64,000 bases of DNA from CALXXL01 sp034926605 (GCA_034926605.1 JAYFQV010000004.1:1-64000); one strand, 5' to 3'; shown: positions 33,265 to 42,671, counted from the first letter of the stretch. Notes: generated by a model not told the origin, from the sequence alone. Translations and numbers: made by a program.

Positions 33265-33774
33265 ATGAGGAGATCGAGGTCTGCAATGGTGTCGCTGGCG
33301 TTAACCGCGCTGTTAGCGGCAGTGGTAGCCGGTGTCGGGTGCGACGACCCGGAAGCCAACAAAGTTGATGGCTCAAAGAGTGCGCAAGAGAAGCCCAATG
33401 CACCGGGAAACAGTTTTCTGAACCAGCTGGATCAGGTGCAGTATCAAAAAGCTAAAAAAGAATTCGCCAGTACGGGTACCGCTATCCTCAGCGTGGCGTA
33501 CGATAACAAACTGTCACCGCGAACGCTCCAATTGATACATGCCGCCTCGGAAAAAACGTTCGACAAGATCGTGCTGTTCATCCACAATAACGGCGGACCG
33601 GCCGAACACTATGTGGCAATGTATGCCGATATGGGCAACCCCGACTTTTCCCGGCGGGTAAAACAGCAATACAGCGATGTGCTGAACTTCATGCAACTTT
33701 ATGACGCCCCCATAAAATCCTATACCGAGGACTTCACAAAAGAAGCATTCGCAATAGCTGAAAAGGGCAGATGA
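33265..33774 (+). CDS. Lipoprotein-like secreted protein, paralogue 1
   Basis: 169 aa with a near-perfect Shine-Dalgarno (AAGGAGGT). The signal peptide ends in VVAGVGC, a weak lipobox, so lipid attachment at that Cys is likely but not sure. After a low-complexity linker (KSAQEKPNAPGNSFLNQLDQ) the body is helical and 110 residues long. The paralogue 33 bases downstream shares the linker and N-terminus at about 90% DNA identity, while the C-terminal parts differ more. The function is unknown; no catalytic or binding motif is seen. Confidence 0.7.
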   Translation: MRRSRSAMVSLALTALLAAVVAGVGCDDPEANKVDGSKSAQEKPNAPGNSFLNQLDQVQYQKAKKEFASTGTAILSVAYDNKLSPRTLQLIHAASEKTFDKIVLFIHNNGGPAEHYVAMYADMGNPDFSRRVKQQYSDVLNFMQLYDAPIKSYTEDFTKEAFAIAEKGR

Positions 33775-33807
33775 CGGGAAATGTCGGGAATAACCAAGGA
33801 GATCAAA

Positions 33808-34320
33808 ATGAGGATATCAAGAACTGTAATGGCGTCGCTTGCGGCAATCACGATGTTGGCGGTTGCAGCCGTCGGCGTCGGATGTGATGAACCGGAGGAA
33901 CCGAACGCCAGCGATAACAACAACTCAAAGAGTGCGCAAGAAAAGCCCAATGCGCCGGGAAACAGTTTCCTGAAACAGCTGGATCAGGTGCAGTACCAAA
34001 AGGCGAAGAGCGCATTCTCGATAGAGACGACGGCTGCAAGCATTGATTTTGGAGCCACCGCCCACAATCTTACCCTCGTCTATAATGTTGCGGGTGACTT
34101 GTTCGACCGAATCGTAACCTTCATGCATGACAGCGATGGACCCGCCGAACAGTATGTGGCGATGTTTGCTAAAATATTGGACGACCCCGTCCGCGCCGGG
34201 CTCATAAAGGCCGAATACCCCGCCGTCGACAATTTCATGCAAACGCATGAAGACACTATCAGACGTTTCTGTGCGGACTTTTCCTACATTGCGACTCGGA
34301 TGATTCAGGCTTGCCCATGA
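33808..34320 (+). CDS. Lipoprotein-like secreted protein, paralogue 2
   Basis: 170 aa from the ATG at 33808, chosen because AAGGAG lies just upstream and the signal peptide (MRISRTVMASLAAITMLAV) begins there; an open frame extends 27 bases further up. Signal end AAVGVGC, then an acidic/Asn linker and the shared segment KSAQEKPNAPGNSFLKQLDQ. The C-terminal half keeps DRIVTFMHDSDGPAEQYVAMF, matching DKIVLFIHNNGGPAEHYVAMY of paralogue 1. It is therefore a tandem duplicate, probably in one transcript. The two may assemble together or vary as surface lipoproteins; this is not testable here. Confidence 0.7.
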   Translation: MRISRTVMASLAAITMLAVAAVGVGCDEPEEPNASDNNNSKSAQEKPNAPGNSFLKQLDQVQYQKAKSAFSIETTAASIDFGATAHNLTLVYNVAGDLFDRIVTFMHDSDGPAEQYVAMFAKILDDPVRAGLIKAEYPAVDNFMQTHEDTIRRFCADFSYIATRMIQACP

Positions 34321-34387
34321 TGCAAAACATCGACAAAGCACCAGCCACAGCGACCGTGGCATAGATAACCCAAAGGACTGATTGGAA

Positions 34388-34498
34388 ATGAAAAAATCGA
34401 GGATTGTAATGGCGTCGATTGTGGCGAACGCCGCATTGACCACGGTTAAGAAATCGAGAACTGCGCAGCGTCGTGGTGTAACTTTCTGCGAAGTCTGA
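34388..34498 (+). pseudogene. Third lipoprotein copy, broken after the signal peptide
   Basis: MKKSRIVMASIVANAALTTV corresponds to the signal peptides of the two genes upstream. After about 20 residues the frame runs into transposase-derived sequence and stops. Insertion and later deletion around the IS256-like fragment probably destroyed it. Confidence 0.65.
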
Positions 34499-34956
34499 AG
34501 GAACGCGGCCTTGAAGGGGTGAAGCTGATCGTTTCCGATAAATGTCTCGGGCTGTATGAGATCATCGGCAACTTCTATCAGAAAGCGAGATGGCAGCGGT
34601 GCGTGGTGCACTGGTATCGGAATGCGTTCACGAGGTGCCCGTGGAAGCACGTCCGGGAGGTCGCGGCCATGTTGAAAGCGATTCACGCTCAGTAAGACCG
34701 GGAGGCGACTCTGGTTAAGGCGAGCGGCGGTGGAAGAGACGTTGTCGTACATGTATTTTTCCTACGAGCACTGGACGAAGCTGTGTTGGAAAGGATCATG
34801 AAAGAGATCAGGCGGCGAACGCGGGTGGTCGGCAGTTTTCCGGACGGATATTCGGCCATGATGCTGGTGGGTGCGATGCTGCGCTATATTTCAACCGCGA
34901 AATGGGGAACGCGGCAGTACCTTGACACTGGAAAACTTTACGAAATGGCGATATAG
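34474..34956 (+). mobile_element. IS256-family transposase remnant
   Basis: One frame reads FLRSLKERGLEGVKLIVSDK, then WQRCVVHWYRNAFTRCPWKH, EVAAMLKAIHAQ, a stop, and later LERIMKEIRRRTRVVGSFPD and TAKWGTRQYLD. These are the middle and end of an IS256-type (mutator-like) transposase. The N-terminal third is missing, there is an in-frame stop after KAIHAQ, and the segment between KAIHAQ and LERIMKEI is shortened. No terminal inverted repeats were seen. Dead. Confidence 0.88.
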
Positions 34957-35020
34957 TAACAAAGACATTTGATAATCGCGATCAGTCAGAGATTACCAAA
35001 TGTGCGCATAATTCCGGCCA

Positions 35021-35075
35021 CTACTCAATCACCCGACCGGACTACTTCGGCCACGCTTCATGAACATCTTCAACA
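35021..35075 (+). pseudogene. Recombinase internal remnant near the 3' end of gene D
   Basis: QSPDRTTSATLHEHLQ is encoded here, matching QSPDRATSATLHEHLQ of the recombinase pseudogene at 27244-27974. Only about 55 bp remain. It marks a break point of the repeat-protein/recombinase cassette. Confidence 0.75.
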
Positions 35076-35130
35076 TGGTTTATAATTGTTAATAAATGGG
35101 GTTTCAACAAAATGCGAGAACTCTTCAGCT

Positions 35131-35182
35131 AAAAAGGCGCACCCGTGAGAGTCGGAACCCACTCCGCCCGCATGGATGCGCC
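35131..35182 (-). terminator. Terminator hairpin after gene D
   Basis: On the minus strand GGCGCATCC and GGGTGCGCC form a nine-pair stem (one G-T) around a long loop that can fold further. TTTTT follows. It starts 19 bases beyond the stop of gene D. Confidence 0.65.
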
Positions 35183-35201
35183 GTGTTTAACCGGCCACAG
35201 C

Positions 35202-38200
35202 CTACCATGGCTCCGAATGCCAGGTCAGCGCCAGATTGCCCCGGTTGTTTATCGTAACGCCATATCCTTCATATTCGCCACCGGCATCGAACGTGCCGTA
35301 CAATACGCCTTCGCGATATAGTTCGACCTGCAGTTCCGGCGTAACAGTCTCGCCGCCGAGCCATTTCATCAGATCGAACCCGCCCTCCGTGTCACCTAGC
35401 TCAACCTTCAACAGACTGTCGCCGTCACCGAAGGAGAAGCCGCTGGCGAACGCCGCCTGCGAATCATCTCTGCCGCTCACGTCGAACATGAAAGTAAGCG
35501 CCTCCGCAACACCGCTGTGGCTGATCTCTGAGTTCCCGGCAAAAGCTATTTCGTCGAAGTTCTGAATCGTCGCATCGATAGTTCCGACGCAGTCGTCGAA
35601 GTGCAGGCTTTTGGTTCCCAAGACAGTTCCCGCCACCTTGCCGTCACCGGAAACCACCGACAAAACGGCGTCCAGCACCCCACGGAAGGTAATCGAGGCG
35701 TTACCATTCACAACCGAACTGCCTCCAAGCGACGTATACGACGGATTCGCCCCGCCGGCATATATGCTGCGCCCCGCAGTGGTGTAAATTACGGAATCCA
35801 GCACCACCGCGACATCACCGGTCACAACACTCGTGGCTGAGTCATAAGCGTAGCCGCCGCCGTACACATCGCCGATTATCACGGTATTGCTGATGGTTAT
35901 GCTGGTGGAAGCCACCGTGCCTACGCTTCCGGCGCCCTGCGCCTGCGCGCCGCCGATAACGTTGGTCAGAATGCCGCCGGTCACGGAAACGGTCACGTCT
36001 CCCGCCGCCAGCACGCCGTCGTAGGCACAGCCGCCGCCAACCAGCCACGCGGTCTGTCCATACTTGAGCATTCTCACGTTGTCAACATGGATGATGTTGC
36101 TGACGGTCATATTGATGTCGCCGGTGGAAACGTCGCCGGAATAGGCGCGAGATCCGCCGTAGATGGTTCCGGTGTACCGGTTGGCGCCCAAGCTGCTCCC
36201 GCCGGGGCCGGCATAAAGGCTGATCGTTCCGCCGACGCTCACATTGCAGCCGCCGCCATAGATGTTGCAGGTGTTTTCCAGCACAAGCTCAAGACTTACG
36301 CTCACATCGCCGGTCACATTCTGTGATGCGCCGGTCACCAACTGCGAGATATTGGCACCGCGGATCGACAGTTCGGCATTGCCGCCGGATATCTCTCCGG
36401 TCACCGTTTTTGCGGTACTGTATACGAACAACACCAGATCGTCGGCATCGTTCCGAAGCATGTAAGTTGTGCCGTCCACCGAGATCACCGGGAGCCCCTC
36501 CCACAGTGTTCCGATACTTTCACCGTTGCGGCATACCACCAGTCCGCCGTCCGCGCCGCTCCAGAGATTCGAAGCGTCGGAAGCCAGATAGTACGAACCG
36601 GCGGAAACTACGTCCGCACGCCAATTGACGCCGGAGATCAGATCGGATCCGACAACCATCGGCTTTTCATCGGAATATTGCCCGGCAAGCTCCAACTGCA
36701 AAGTGCTGCCGGAGGCTACCGCCCCCTGAGCGCGCACCGCGAGCGTGCCGAACACCGAAATGGTTCCGGCAATCTCGCCGGAATAGACCGCCGCCACGCC
36801 GCCGGCCATTATCAGCGTGTCTTCCGCCACACCGCCGGAAACCGCCAGCACGCCGCCGGATGTCACCACAGTTGCTGCGGCTCTGCCGTCGCCACCGACG
36901 ACTTGCCGCCCGCCGGAAGATATGACCGTGTTCTCGGAAAGGCCGCCGCTCTCCACTTGCTGAATGCCGAAAGAATGGATCACCGTACCGAAAGCCATAC
37001 CGTCGGAGCGCACCAGTTGCAGGCCGGAGGCGTAGATTCCAGTACCGAAAGCCGAACCGCTGTTGAAAACATCCTGAAGCCCGCCGGATACTTCCGCGTA
37101 ATAGGCCGCAGCAGACTGATCGACCCGCTGCTCGCCATTGCGAAGAACAACGGTTCCCTCGGCAATGCCGGTAGTACCTACATGCTGCACGCCGTATTCG
37201 ATCACGGTGCCGACCGCGCGACCGGTAACCTGCTGCCAGCCGCCCGGAGCAAGGAGCATCGTGTCATAGGAGATTCCGCTAAGCTCCTGACCACCATCAT
37301 AGATTTTGGTGCCGTATACGACAGCATCACTCTCCACAATCTGCAAACCTTCGATGATCACGGTGCGATAATCCATATTATGGCAGTACATGAATCCACC
37401 GCACAGTTGCGTATTGAATGTGACGCCGCCGTTCGCTGTAAGCGTGCCGTCATGGTTGACCGTGGTTGCGTAGGCCTCTCCGTCGGAATTGACGATAAAA
37501 TTGCCATCTTCGACAACCGCCTGGTAAGATGCTCCGGAGAGTGACACCCGGCCGGATGTAAGCGTACTGTATATTGCGGCTCCGTGTTCCACATATAATT
37601 GCGGCAGATCGGAATAATTGCCGAAGGCGATGAAAGTTCCATATGCCGCCGCATCGGAACCAAGCCGAACCGAGCCGCCGGCGGCAACGCCGGTGTCATA
37701 AATCAGACCGCCGAGAACCACCATCTCGCCACCGGAAAACACCTGCGCCGCGCTGACCGTACCGCCGGAGCCGACGATAATCCCGCCGCCGGAAGACACC
37801 TGCGCCGCGACGGCCGTGCCGCCGGAGCTGACAATCATCTCGCCGCCGGCAACAATATCCGCCCGCAGCGAAAGATAATCGCGCAGCACAACCTGCTGCA
37901 CACCTGAGCCGATCTCGAAGTCGCAACTCATTGAAGAAACAAGTTCGAATTCCCCGCCTGCGCGGGTCAATTCGGCGTCGACATTGAAATCGTATCCGAT
38001 AATGGCGCCGGACTCGAGCCGTCCGTTCAGAATCGACGCACCGGACGCAATATTAATTCTGCCGCCGGAGCCGACCACCACGTCGTCCACCCTGCCCCAG
38101 GAATAAACCATCTGCACACCGCCGGCGGACACAACGGTGCTGAGCGCATTGCCGCCCACCCATTGTATGCCGCCGGAACCGACCGTGACATAACTCACGG

Positions 38201-39881
38201 CACCGCCGTCCACATACTGCTGCGCACCGGAGATCACCGCGCCGCTCGCACGCCCGCCGTACTTCACTAACTGTTCTGAGCCGCTCATAATCTGCGTATT
38301 CACGGCAAGGCCGCCGGAGTCCACTATCATCATACCGCCGGTGGAAAGATCGTAACCGCTCACCACCGGGGCGTCGTAAACAAGAATACCGTTTCTGTCA
38401 TAAACCCGAACCGCCTGAATGGTGTGAGTTTTGCCGAACACCAGCGCACCGGATGCCGAAACCGTCAGGGTATAGGTGTCGGCGCCGATAATCAGCGGCG
38501 AATCCACGCCGACGCTACCGCGCACACCGCCACTGTCCACCACCGTGATTTCCCGGTCGAACCCCTCGGCCCCGGCCGAGGCCAATATATAAGAAAAGTC
38601 GGTCGTGTAACCGGTAATGGTCACGGCATAGCTGCCGGCTTCATGGATGTAATCCATACGGGTAATGCTGCCGCCGGTTGACGGCGTGCGCACGTTTATG
38701 CAGATGTCGGCGCCGGATGCCTCCACCATGCCGTTGACCGTCAGGACATCGGTAAGCGAAACCGTGCCCGTCAGCGTAACGCCGCCGTCGAGCCGGCAAC
38801 TTCCCCGGCGTTCCACCGCAAGGCCTTCCACCACCGAACCGGCCAGCGCGCTGCAGACGCCGTCAGTCCGAACCTGGACGTGACATATCGATCCGCCGCT
38901 TTCAACCGTGACCACACCGCCGCCACTGACAACCATACCATCGACAACGCCTCCGGAACCAACCCCGGCGACCCCGCCGTTAACGGTCAGCGCCGAGGCG
39001 ATTGAACCGGAATTCAAAGAAAGCGCTCCCCATGTGCGCACCGTCATGACGGAGACGAGCGCCCCGTTGTTCAACAACACTTCGCCGCCGTCCATGACCG
39101 CACAGGAGACCATCTCGCCGCCGGAATCGACCACCGCTTTGTCATATCCGACATAATCCGATATGCTCGCCCCCGACACCAGCTGCCGCCGGGTCACCAG
39201 CTCGCCGTTCTTATACAGATATACCGCCGGATTATCCTGCATCCCGAAAAGCATATCGCCCTTCTTTTCCAGCCAGTACACCGTATTGTCGGCAATGAAA
39301 TAACCGGCGCTGTCCAAGCTGCCTAGGTATGAACCTGAAGTGTCGCGTAACGTTATTTTGTAGTCCACACCGGCGGCGACTCTGACAAGTTTGTAGAGAC
39401 CGTAGATCTGACTGTCCGACACCACCAGCGTCAGGGTGTTAGACCCATAGAGGTAAGACGACACCACATAATCGTCGTTTGGCGTGCGCTCGTCCAGACG
39501 CAGGGTTATGGCGCAGTTCTGCACCGCCGCAGCGCTGAGAGTTCCGGCAACTTCGATAACTCCGGCAAGGCCGGTGCCGGCAACCGAAAGGCTGGCGCCG
39601 TATTTAACCGCAATGTCCCGCATCAAGCCGCCGGAGGCTACTGCCGCCGTGCCGCCCGCCATGATTGTTGTGCCAGTGGCGATTCCGCCGGAAAATACGC
39701 TCATAGTGTCGGCCTCGCCGCCTGGAACCAGAACTGCGCCTGAAATTGTTTGAGCGCCGCTGACGAACGCTCCGCCGGAAAAAAGCATCACCGGATAGTG
39801 CGGAATTTCTGTAAAGGACCCGTCTGACTCCTGTCCGTCACAAATTGGCTCGGGCAGCACAACTTCAACGTTATTACGCAT
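35202..39881 (-). CDS. Repeat protein D: strand-loop-strand repeats, GC-rich
   Basis: 1559 aa; GAGGAGG precedes the ATG. A short acidic N-terminus (EVVLPEPICDGQESDGSF) leads directly into repeats (VFSGGIATGTTIMAGGTAAV type), with no signal peptide and no zincin domain. Two unique segments near residues 130-210 and 395-480 contain 'DYVVSSYLYGSN' and 'DTYTLTVSASGALVFGK' type strands that interrupt the repeat array. The second repeat type (ILTNVIGGAQAQGAG, VYGGGYAYDSATS) and a C-terminal domain ending LALTWHSEPW follow. It is clearly richer in GC than gene C and its repeats are more diverged, so it is probably an older or differently evolving copy. Export mechanism unknown. Confidence 0.8.
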   Translation of the reverse strand: MRNNVEVVLPEPICDGQESDGSFTEIPHYPVMLFSGGAFVSGAQTISGAVLVPGGEADTMSVFSGGIATGTTIMAGGTAAVASGGLMRDIAVKYGASLSVAGTGLAGVIEVAGTLSAAAVQNCAITLRLDERTPNDDYVVSSYLYGSNTLTLVVSDSQIYGLYKLVRVAAGVDYKITLRDTSGSYLGSLDSAGYFIADNTVYWLEKKGDMLFGMQDNPAVYLYKNGELVTRRQLVSGASISDYVGYDKAVVDSGGEMVSCAVMDGGEVLLNNGALVSVMTVRTWGALSLNSGSIASALTVNGGVAGVGSGGVVDGMVVSGGGVVTVESGGSICHVQVRTDGVCSALAGSVVEGLAVERRGSCRLDGGVTLTGTVSLTDVLTVNGMVEASGADICINVRTPSTGGSITRMDYIHEAGSYAVTITGYTTDFSYILASAGAEGFDREITVVDSGGVRGSVGVDSPLIIGADTYTLTVSASGALVFGKTHTIQAVRVYDRNGILVYDAPVVSGYDLSTGGMMIVDSGGLAVNTQIMSGSEQLVKYGGRASGAVISGAQQYVDGGAVSYVTVGSGGIQWVGGNALSTVVSAGGVQMVYSWGRVDDVVVGSGGRINIASGASILNGRLESGAIIGYDFNVDAELTRAGGEFELVSSMSCDFEIGSGVQQVVLRDYLSLRADIVAGGEMIVSSGGTAVAAQVSSGGGIIVGSGGTVSAAQVFSGGEMVVLGGLIYDTGVAAGGSVRLGSDAAAYGTFIAFGNYSDLPQLYVEHGAAIYSTLTSGRVSLSGASYQAVVEDGNFIVNSDGEAYATTVNHDGTLTANGGVTFNTQLCGGFMYCHNMDYRTVIIEGLQIVESDAVVYGTKIYDGGQELSGISYDTMLLAPGGWQQVTGRAVGTVIEYGVQHVGTTGIAEGTVVLRNGEQRVDQSAAAYYAEVSGGLQDVFNSGSAFGTGIYASGLQLVRSDGMAFGTVIHSFGIQQVESGGLSENTVISSGGRQVVGGDGRAAATVVTSGGVLAVSGGVAEDTLIMAGGVAAVYSGEIAGTISVFGTLAVRAQGAVASGSTLQLELAGQYSDEKPMVVGSDLISGVNWRADVVSAGSYYLASDASNLWSGADGGLVVCRNGESIGTLWEGLPVISVDGTTYMLRNDADDLVLFVYSTAKTVTGEISGGNAELSIRGANISQLVTGASQNVTGDVSVSLELVLENTCNIYGGGCNVSVGGTISLYAGPGGSSLGANRYTGTIYGGSRAYSGDVSTGDINMTVSNIIHVDNVRMLKYGQTAWLVGGGCAYDGVLAAGDVTVSVTGGILTNVIGGAQAQGAGSVGTVASTSITISNTVIIGDVYGGGYAYDSATSVVTGDVAVVLDSVIYTTAGRSIYAGGANPSYTSLGGSSVVNGNASITFRGVLDAVLSVVSGDGKVAGTVLGTKSLHFDDCVGTIDATIQNFDEIAFAGNSEISHSGVAEALTFMFDVSGRDDSQAAFASGFSFGDGDSLLKVELGDTEGGFDLMKWLGGETVTPELQVELYREGVLYGTFDAGGEYEGYGVTINNRGNLALTWHSEPW

Positions 39882-40066
39882 TTCAGCCTCCTCGTTTGGC
39901 CTGGTGTTGCAATCTTGCTTTTACAACATCATTATAGCGGAAACAGAGGGCTGTGTCAATATGTAGAATATTGAAACCTGAAAAAAAATGAAATTTGATT
40001 GCGATTATCAAATATCACATATCCAACATTTTATGATGCAACAACACCGGCACGCACAACTCAGCA

Positions 40067-40171
40067 ACACAAGCATAAGATATGATTATCTTTCAATAAA
40101 TTCTACAAATTGTAATTATCATTCCTATGTTTTGCATAATATTTCCATTCGCTTCTCTCAATTTATTTTAA
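40067..40171. repeat. Duplicated divergent promoter region, copy 2
   Basis: About 85% identical to 27111-27214 and in the same setting, between gene D and a divergent recombinase remnant. It shows that the duplication included gene start, promoter region and recombinase. Confidence 0.7.
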
Positions 40172-40175
40172 TCAG

Positions 40176-40333
40176 ATTGATCTATCAGAAGAAGCCCGGC
40201 GGGAATTATCATTATCGCGTCCAACCGGAAGAACACCGGAAATCGGCTTGCCTGAATACCAAAAATCGGGCCGCCGCCATCAAGGAGTATTATTCGCAAT
40301 CCCCCCGACCGCGCCACCCCGGCCACACTTCAT
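40176..40333 (+). pseudogene. Recombinase remnant with internal deletion, upstream of gene D
   Basis: LIYQKKPGGNYHYRVQPEEH and KNRAAAIKE match the recombinase N-terminus. The sequence then jumps to YYSQSPRPRHPGHTSCA, which corresponds to the region ~95 residues later in a shifted frame. The start codon and catalytic domain are absent. Confidence 0.85.
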
Positions 40334-40374
40334 GCGCAAAAGACCAATCGTTGCCCCCCATTGCCTTACTGGTG

Positions 40375-41328
40375 TTAATCGTTCCGCATTACATCCTCTA
40401 CGACCGAAGGCAGGGGGGCAAAAGTATTGTTTCTGAATGTGGTGAAATCCAATAATCCGCCCGCTTTATATACTCCATTGGAGCCATCCGAAAGTTTGCC
40501 GTTGAATTTTATAAGACCATTTCTTACCGTAACTGATTCATCATTTGATATTTTTATACTCCATATCAATTCCGATAGCCCAAACTCAAAATCCTTAATG
40601 TTGAAAGTCGGATCCAACGTGGAGAGGTTTTGAAAATCAATTATGGTCACAAAACAGCTGTGGGAGTTGATGATTATATCGTCCTGACCTTCAGAGATTG
40701 GCATCATATACACGCGACCTGCTGGAAATCGCAAAGAAACAGTACTATACGGTGAGTTCATGGCGTGACACTTCCGGGAGGTGTCTGTGTTATTTATCAT
40801 AATGAAAGCGAAGCACAAGGATGAACGATCCAGAACTCTTGCGATTATGAAATCCACTCCATCTTTCTTCCATGGCCACCCAACGGGTACATTCAGCGAA
40901 GTGTCGCCTGATTTCAACATGAAGACAGGAGATGATGCTATATCCAGTTCTTTGCCGTCTTTAATTTTCCATATCACCGCAAACAAATTGCTGTCAGATA
41001 AATATTGCTCTTTTAAATAACTTTCATAATACGACTCAAACGCCACTCGCCATATAGCAATACCCGGATCAAATTTGTAAAAAAGCTTTGCCCGGCCTGC
41101 GGTTTCGCCAAACGAATAATTATATTGATCATTTACGCCGACATAAAATGTATTCATATTAGTTCCGAACAGAGGAACTTGTAATTGTTCGACATCGCGG
41201 TTATTCATGATAAGAACAATATTCCCATCATCAACATCTAATGTGATCGCCAACTCAGGAACGTCGGCACAATATACTGATGAGATACCCACCAGCAACA
41301 GAACAGATACAATGCGTTTGATTTTCAT
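40375..41328 (-). CDS. Secreted protein of unknown function (same family as 3353-4303)
   Basis: 317 aa from the ATG at 41328, with AGGAG eight bases upstream; the 19 codons before it are open but carry no signal. Signal peptide KIKRIVSVLLLVGISSVYCA. The mature part is beta-rich. The segment VDFIIARVLDRSSLCFAFIM, then VSLRFPAGRVYMMPI and IKDFEFGLSELIWSI, follows the same order as in the protein at 3353-4303 (LLDGNSMSFFLIEK, LMLQFPEGHLLTV, FDFGLSKMTWKI). Both are also near a prepilin fragment, which suggests duplication of a locus. The function is unknown; it acts outside the cytoplasm. Confidence 0.7.
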   Translation of the reverse strand: MKIKRIVSVLLLVGISSVYCADVPELAITLDVDDGNIVLIMNNRDVEQLQVPLFGTNMNTFYVGVNDQYNYSFGETAGRAKLFYKFDPGIAIWRVAFESYYESYLKEQYLSDSNLFAVIWKIKDGKELDIASSPVFMLKSGDTSLNVPVGWPWKKDGVDFIIARVLDRSSLCFAFIMINNTDTSRKCHAMNSPYSTVSLRFPAGRVYMMPISEGQDDIIINSHSCFVTIIDFQNLSTLDPTFNIKDFEFGLSELIWSIKISNDESVTVRNGLIKFNGKLSDGSNGVYKAGGLLDFTTFRNNTFAPLPSVVEDVMRND

Positions 41329-41522
41329 ACAGCAAACTCCTATTGATAACATAGAATTAATGTGTATTCGAAAATATTCAAACAATACATTTAAAAGTAG
41401 AGGTTTTGTTGGACATCAAAGATGTTCCGCCGGCACCATAATCCACGTGCGCTCAACTTTCCGATTGTTCCTGTAATATCCCATTGCCTACCGTGTTATC
41501 TGAACTCTGCGCACACCGCAAG

Positions 41523-41613
41523 CTATCGCGCCCTCGCGGTGGCCGGCGCGGTCAGACTCGCCAGCACCGCCAGGCAACCGGTCGCCACAAACAATTCCGC
41601 CATCGTAAAATGG
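41523..41613 (-). pseudogene. Prepilin N-terminal fragment
   Basis: It encodes NHFTMAELFVATGCLAVLAS and TAPATARAR followed by a stop, without a start codon. About 85 bp are nearly identical to the prepilin-like gene at 4471-4770. Only the N-terminal helix remains. Confidence 0.85.
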
Positions 41614-41654
41614 TTAACCCGCAAGCAACTTTATATAAAACGGCGCTTTAAACT

Positions 41655-42671
41655 TCATAGATTTTCCGGATTAATTTCTCTCTTGTGTTCATCATAGTTG
41701 ACGCGGTTGATATACAGACTCATCACACAGTAACCGTTATCATCGATATTCGATAATGATATCTTGCCGTAATACCCGTTCACGTCTGACGGATATCCTG
41801 TACATATATATATGTAATAATAATGCGGTTGTTTAAATTCTGATGCTAAAATAGTGATATCATGCTCATAGCCATCACTTACAGGGGCCAACTTCATATT
41901 ACGCGTGAATTCGGTATCATTTGTTATCGCCGGCTGGGATAGAAAATAGCAATTTTCAATATTTGAGGTCAACTTGATGCTTGTCAAAACATCATTAGCG
42001 TCATATTGCGGCCACACATATATAAGATTCCCGGGCAATTCGCTCTCTGAAACCACTTTGAATTTTTCATTCGGACGGCCCAAGCCTTCATTGAAAATAT
42101 CCCAGAAAGGATAACGTGTCGTTACTTGCAAAACGGTTTGATCATCGGGGTCCCGGAATGGGTCGTTTTTAATAAAGCTATATCTGAATTCATTCTCCAT
42201 AACTTTTGGTGTTATACGTCCGATAGGGGTCATTACGATAGTCTGAGCCGGAGCTATCACCACATCATTAACAATCTGGGAGGCCCCACCTGCAATGGCA
42301 TCTTCAAAATAATCTGTGTCGTTGCCGGGCTGTTCGGGATAATATCCTTCCTTGGAAAATGTTACACTCATCCCGATGCAGCCTGCTTCAGATTCTATAG
42401 TGAATAAATTGGATGCGAAAACCTCATTGCGATTCCGATCTCCTGTTCCCGTCCAAGGCTCAACCACCTCTGAAATTTCCGCAGTTACTCCGGTAACCGG
42501 ATTATTATCCGTATCTACAAAATCTCCAGAAATACGATGTTTATATTCATTGTTATATCGCTTGTTATACATTTCATGAATTTCCGCTTGAGAAAGAGCC
42601 CACAGGCAAGAAGCCTGCGTGAATAATAAAACGCAAACAGACACAACAACTTTACAATTTATAAACTTCAT
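41655..42671 (-). CDS. Secreted carboxypeptidase-regulatory-like domain protein
   Basis: 338 aa from the ATG at 42671 (AAAGGGAA upstream), where the signal peptide begins (KFINCKVVVSVCVLLFTQA, end near CLWA). EYKHRISGDFVDTDNNPVTG and VTAEISEV match the 'ISGxVxDxxGxPLxGVTV' pattern of carboxypeptidase regulatory-like beta domains. The entire protein parallels the C-terminal half of the 623-aa protein at 60269-62140: ESEAGCIGMSVTFSKEGYY / ESSAGCAAMSASFHKYGYY, and the shared ending (DDHKREINPGVL there, DEHKREINPENL here). It is probably periplasmic or surface-exposed. No enzyme motif is seen. Confidence 0.75.
   Translation of the reverse strand: MKFINCKVVVSVCVLLFTQASCLWALSQAEIHEMYNKRYNNEYKHRISGDFVDTDNNPVTGVTAEISEVVEPWTGTGDRNRNEVFASNLFTIESEAGCIGMSVTFSKEGYYPEQPGNDTDYFEDAIAGGASQIVNDVVIAPAQTIVMTPIGRITPKVMENEFRYSFIKNDPFRDPDDQTVLQVTTRYPFWDIFNEGLGRPNEKFKVVSESELPGNLIYVWPQYDANDVLTSIKLTSNIENCYFLSQPAITNDTEFTRNMKLAPVSDGYEHDITILASEFKQPHYYYIYICTGYPSDVNGYYGKISLSNIDDNGYCVMSLYINRVNYDEHKREINPENL

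Noticed and set aside
33925..34752. 275-codon minus-strand open frame across lipoprotein 2 and the transposase remnant
   Set aside because: It spans two unrelated plus-strand features, so it cannot be one gene; no similarity.
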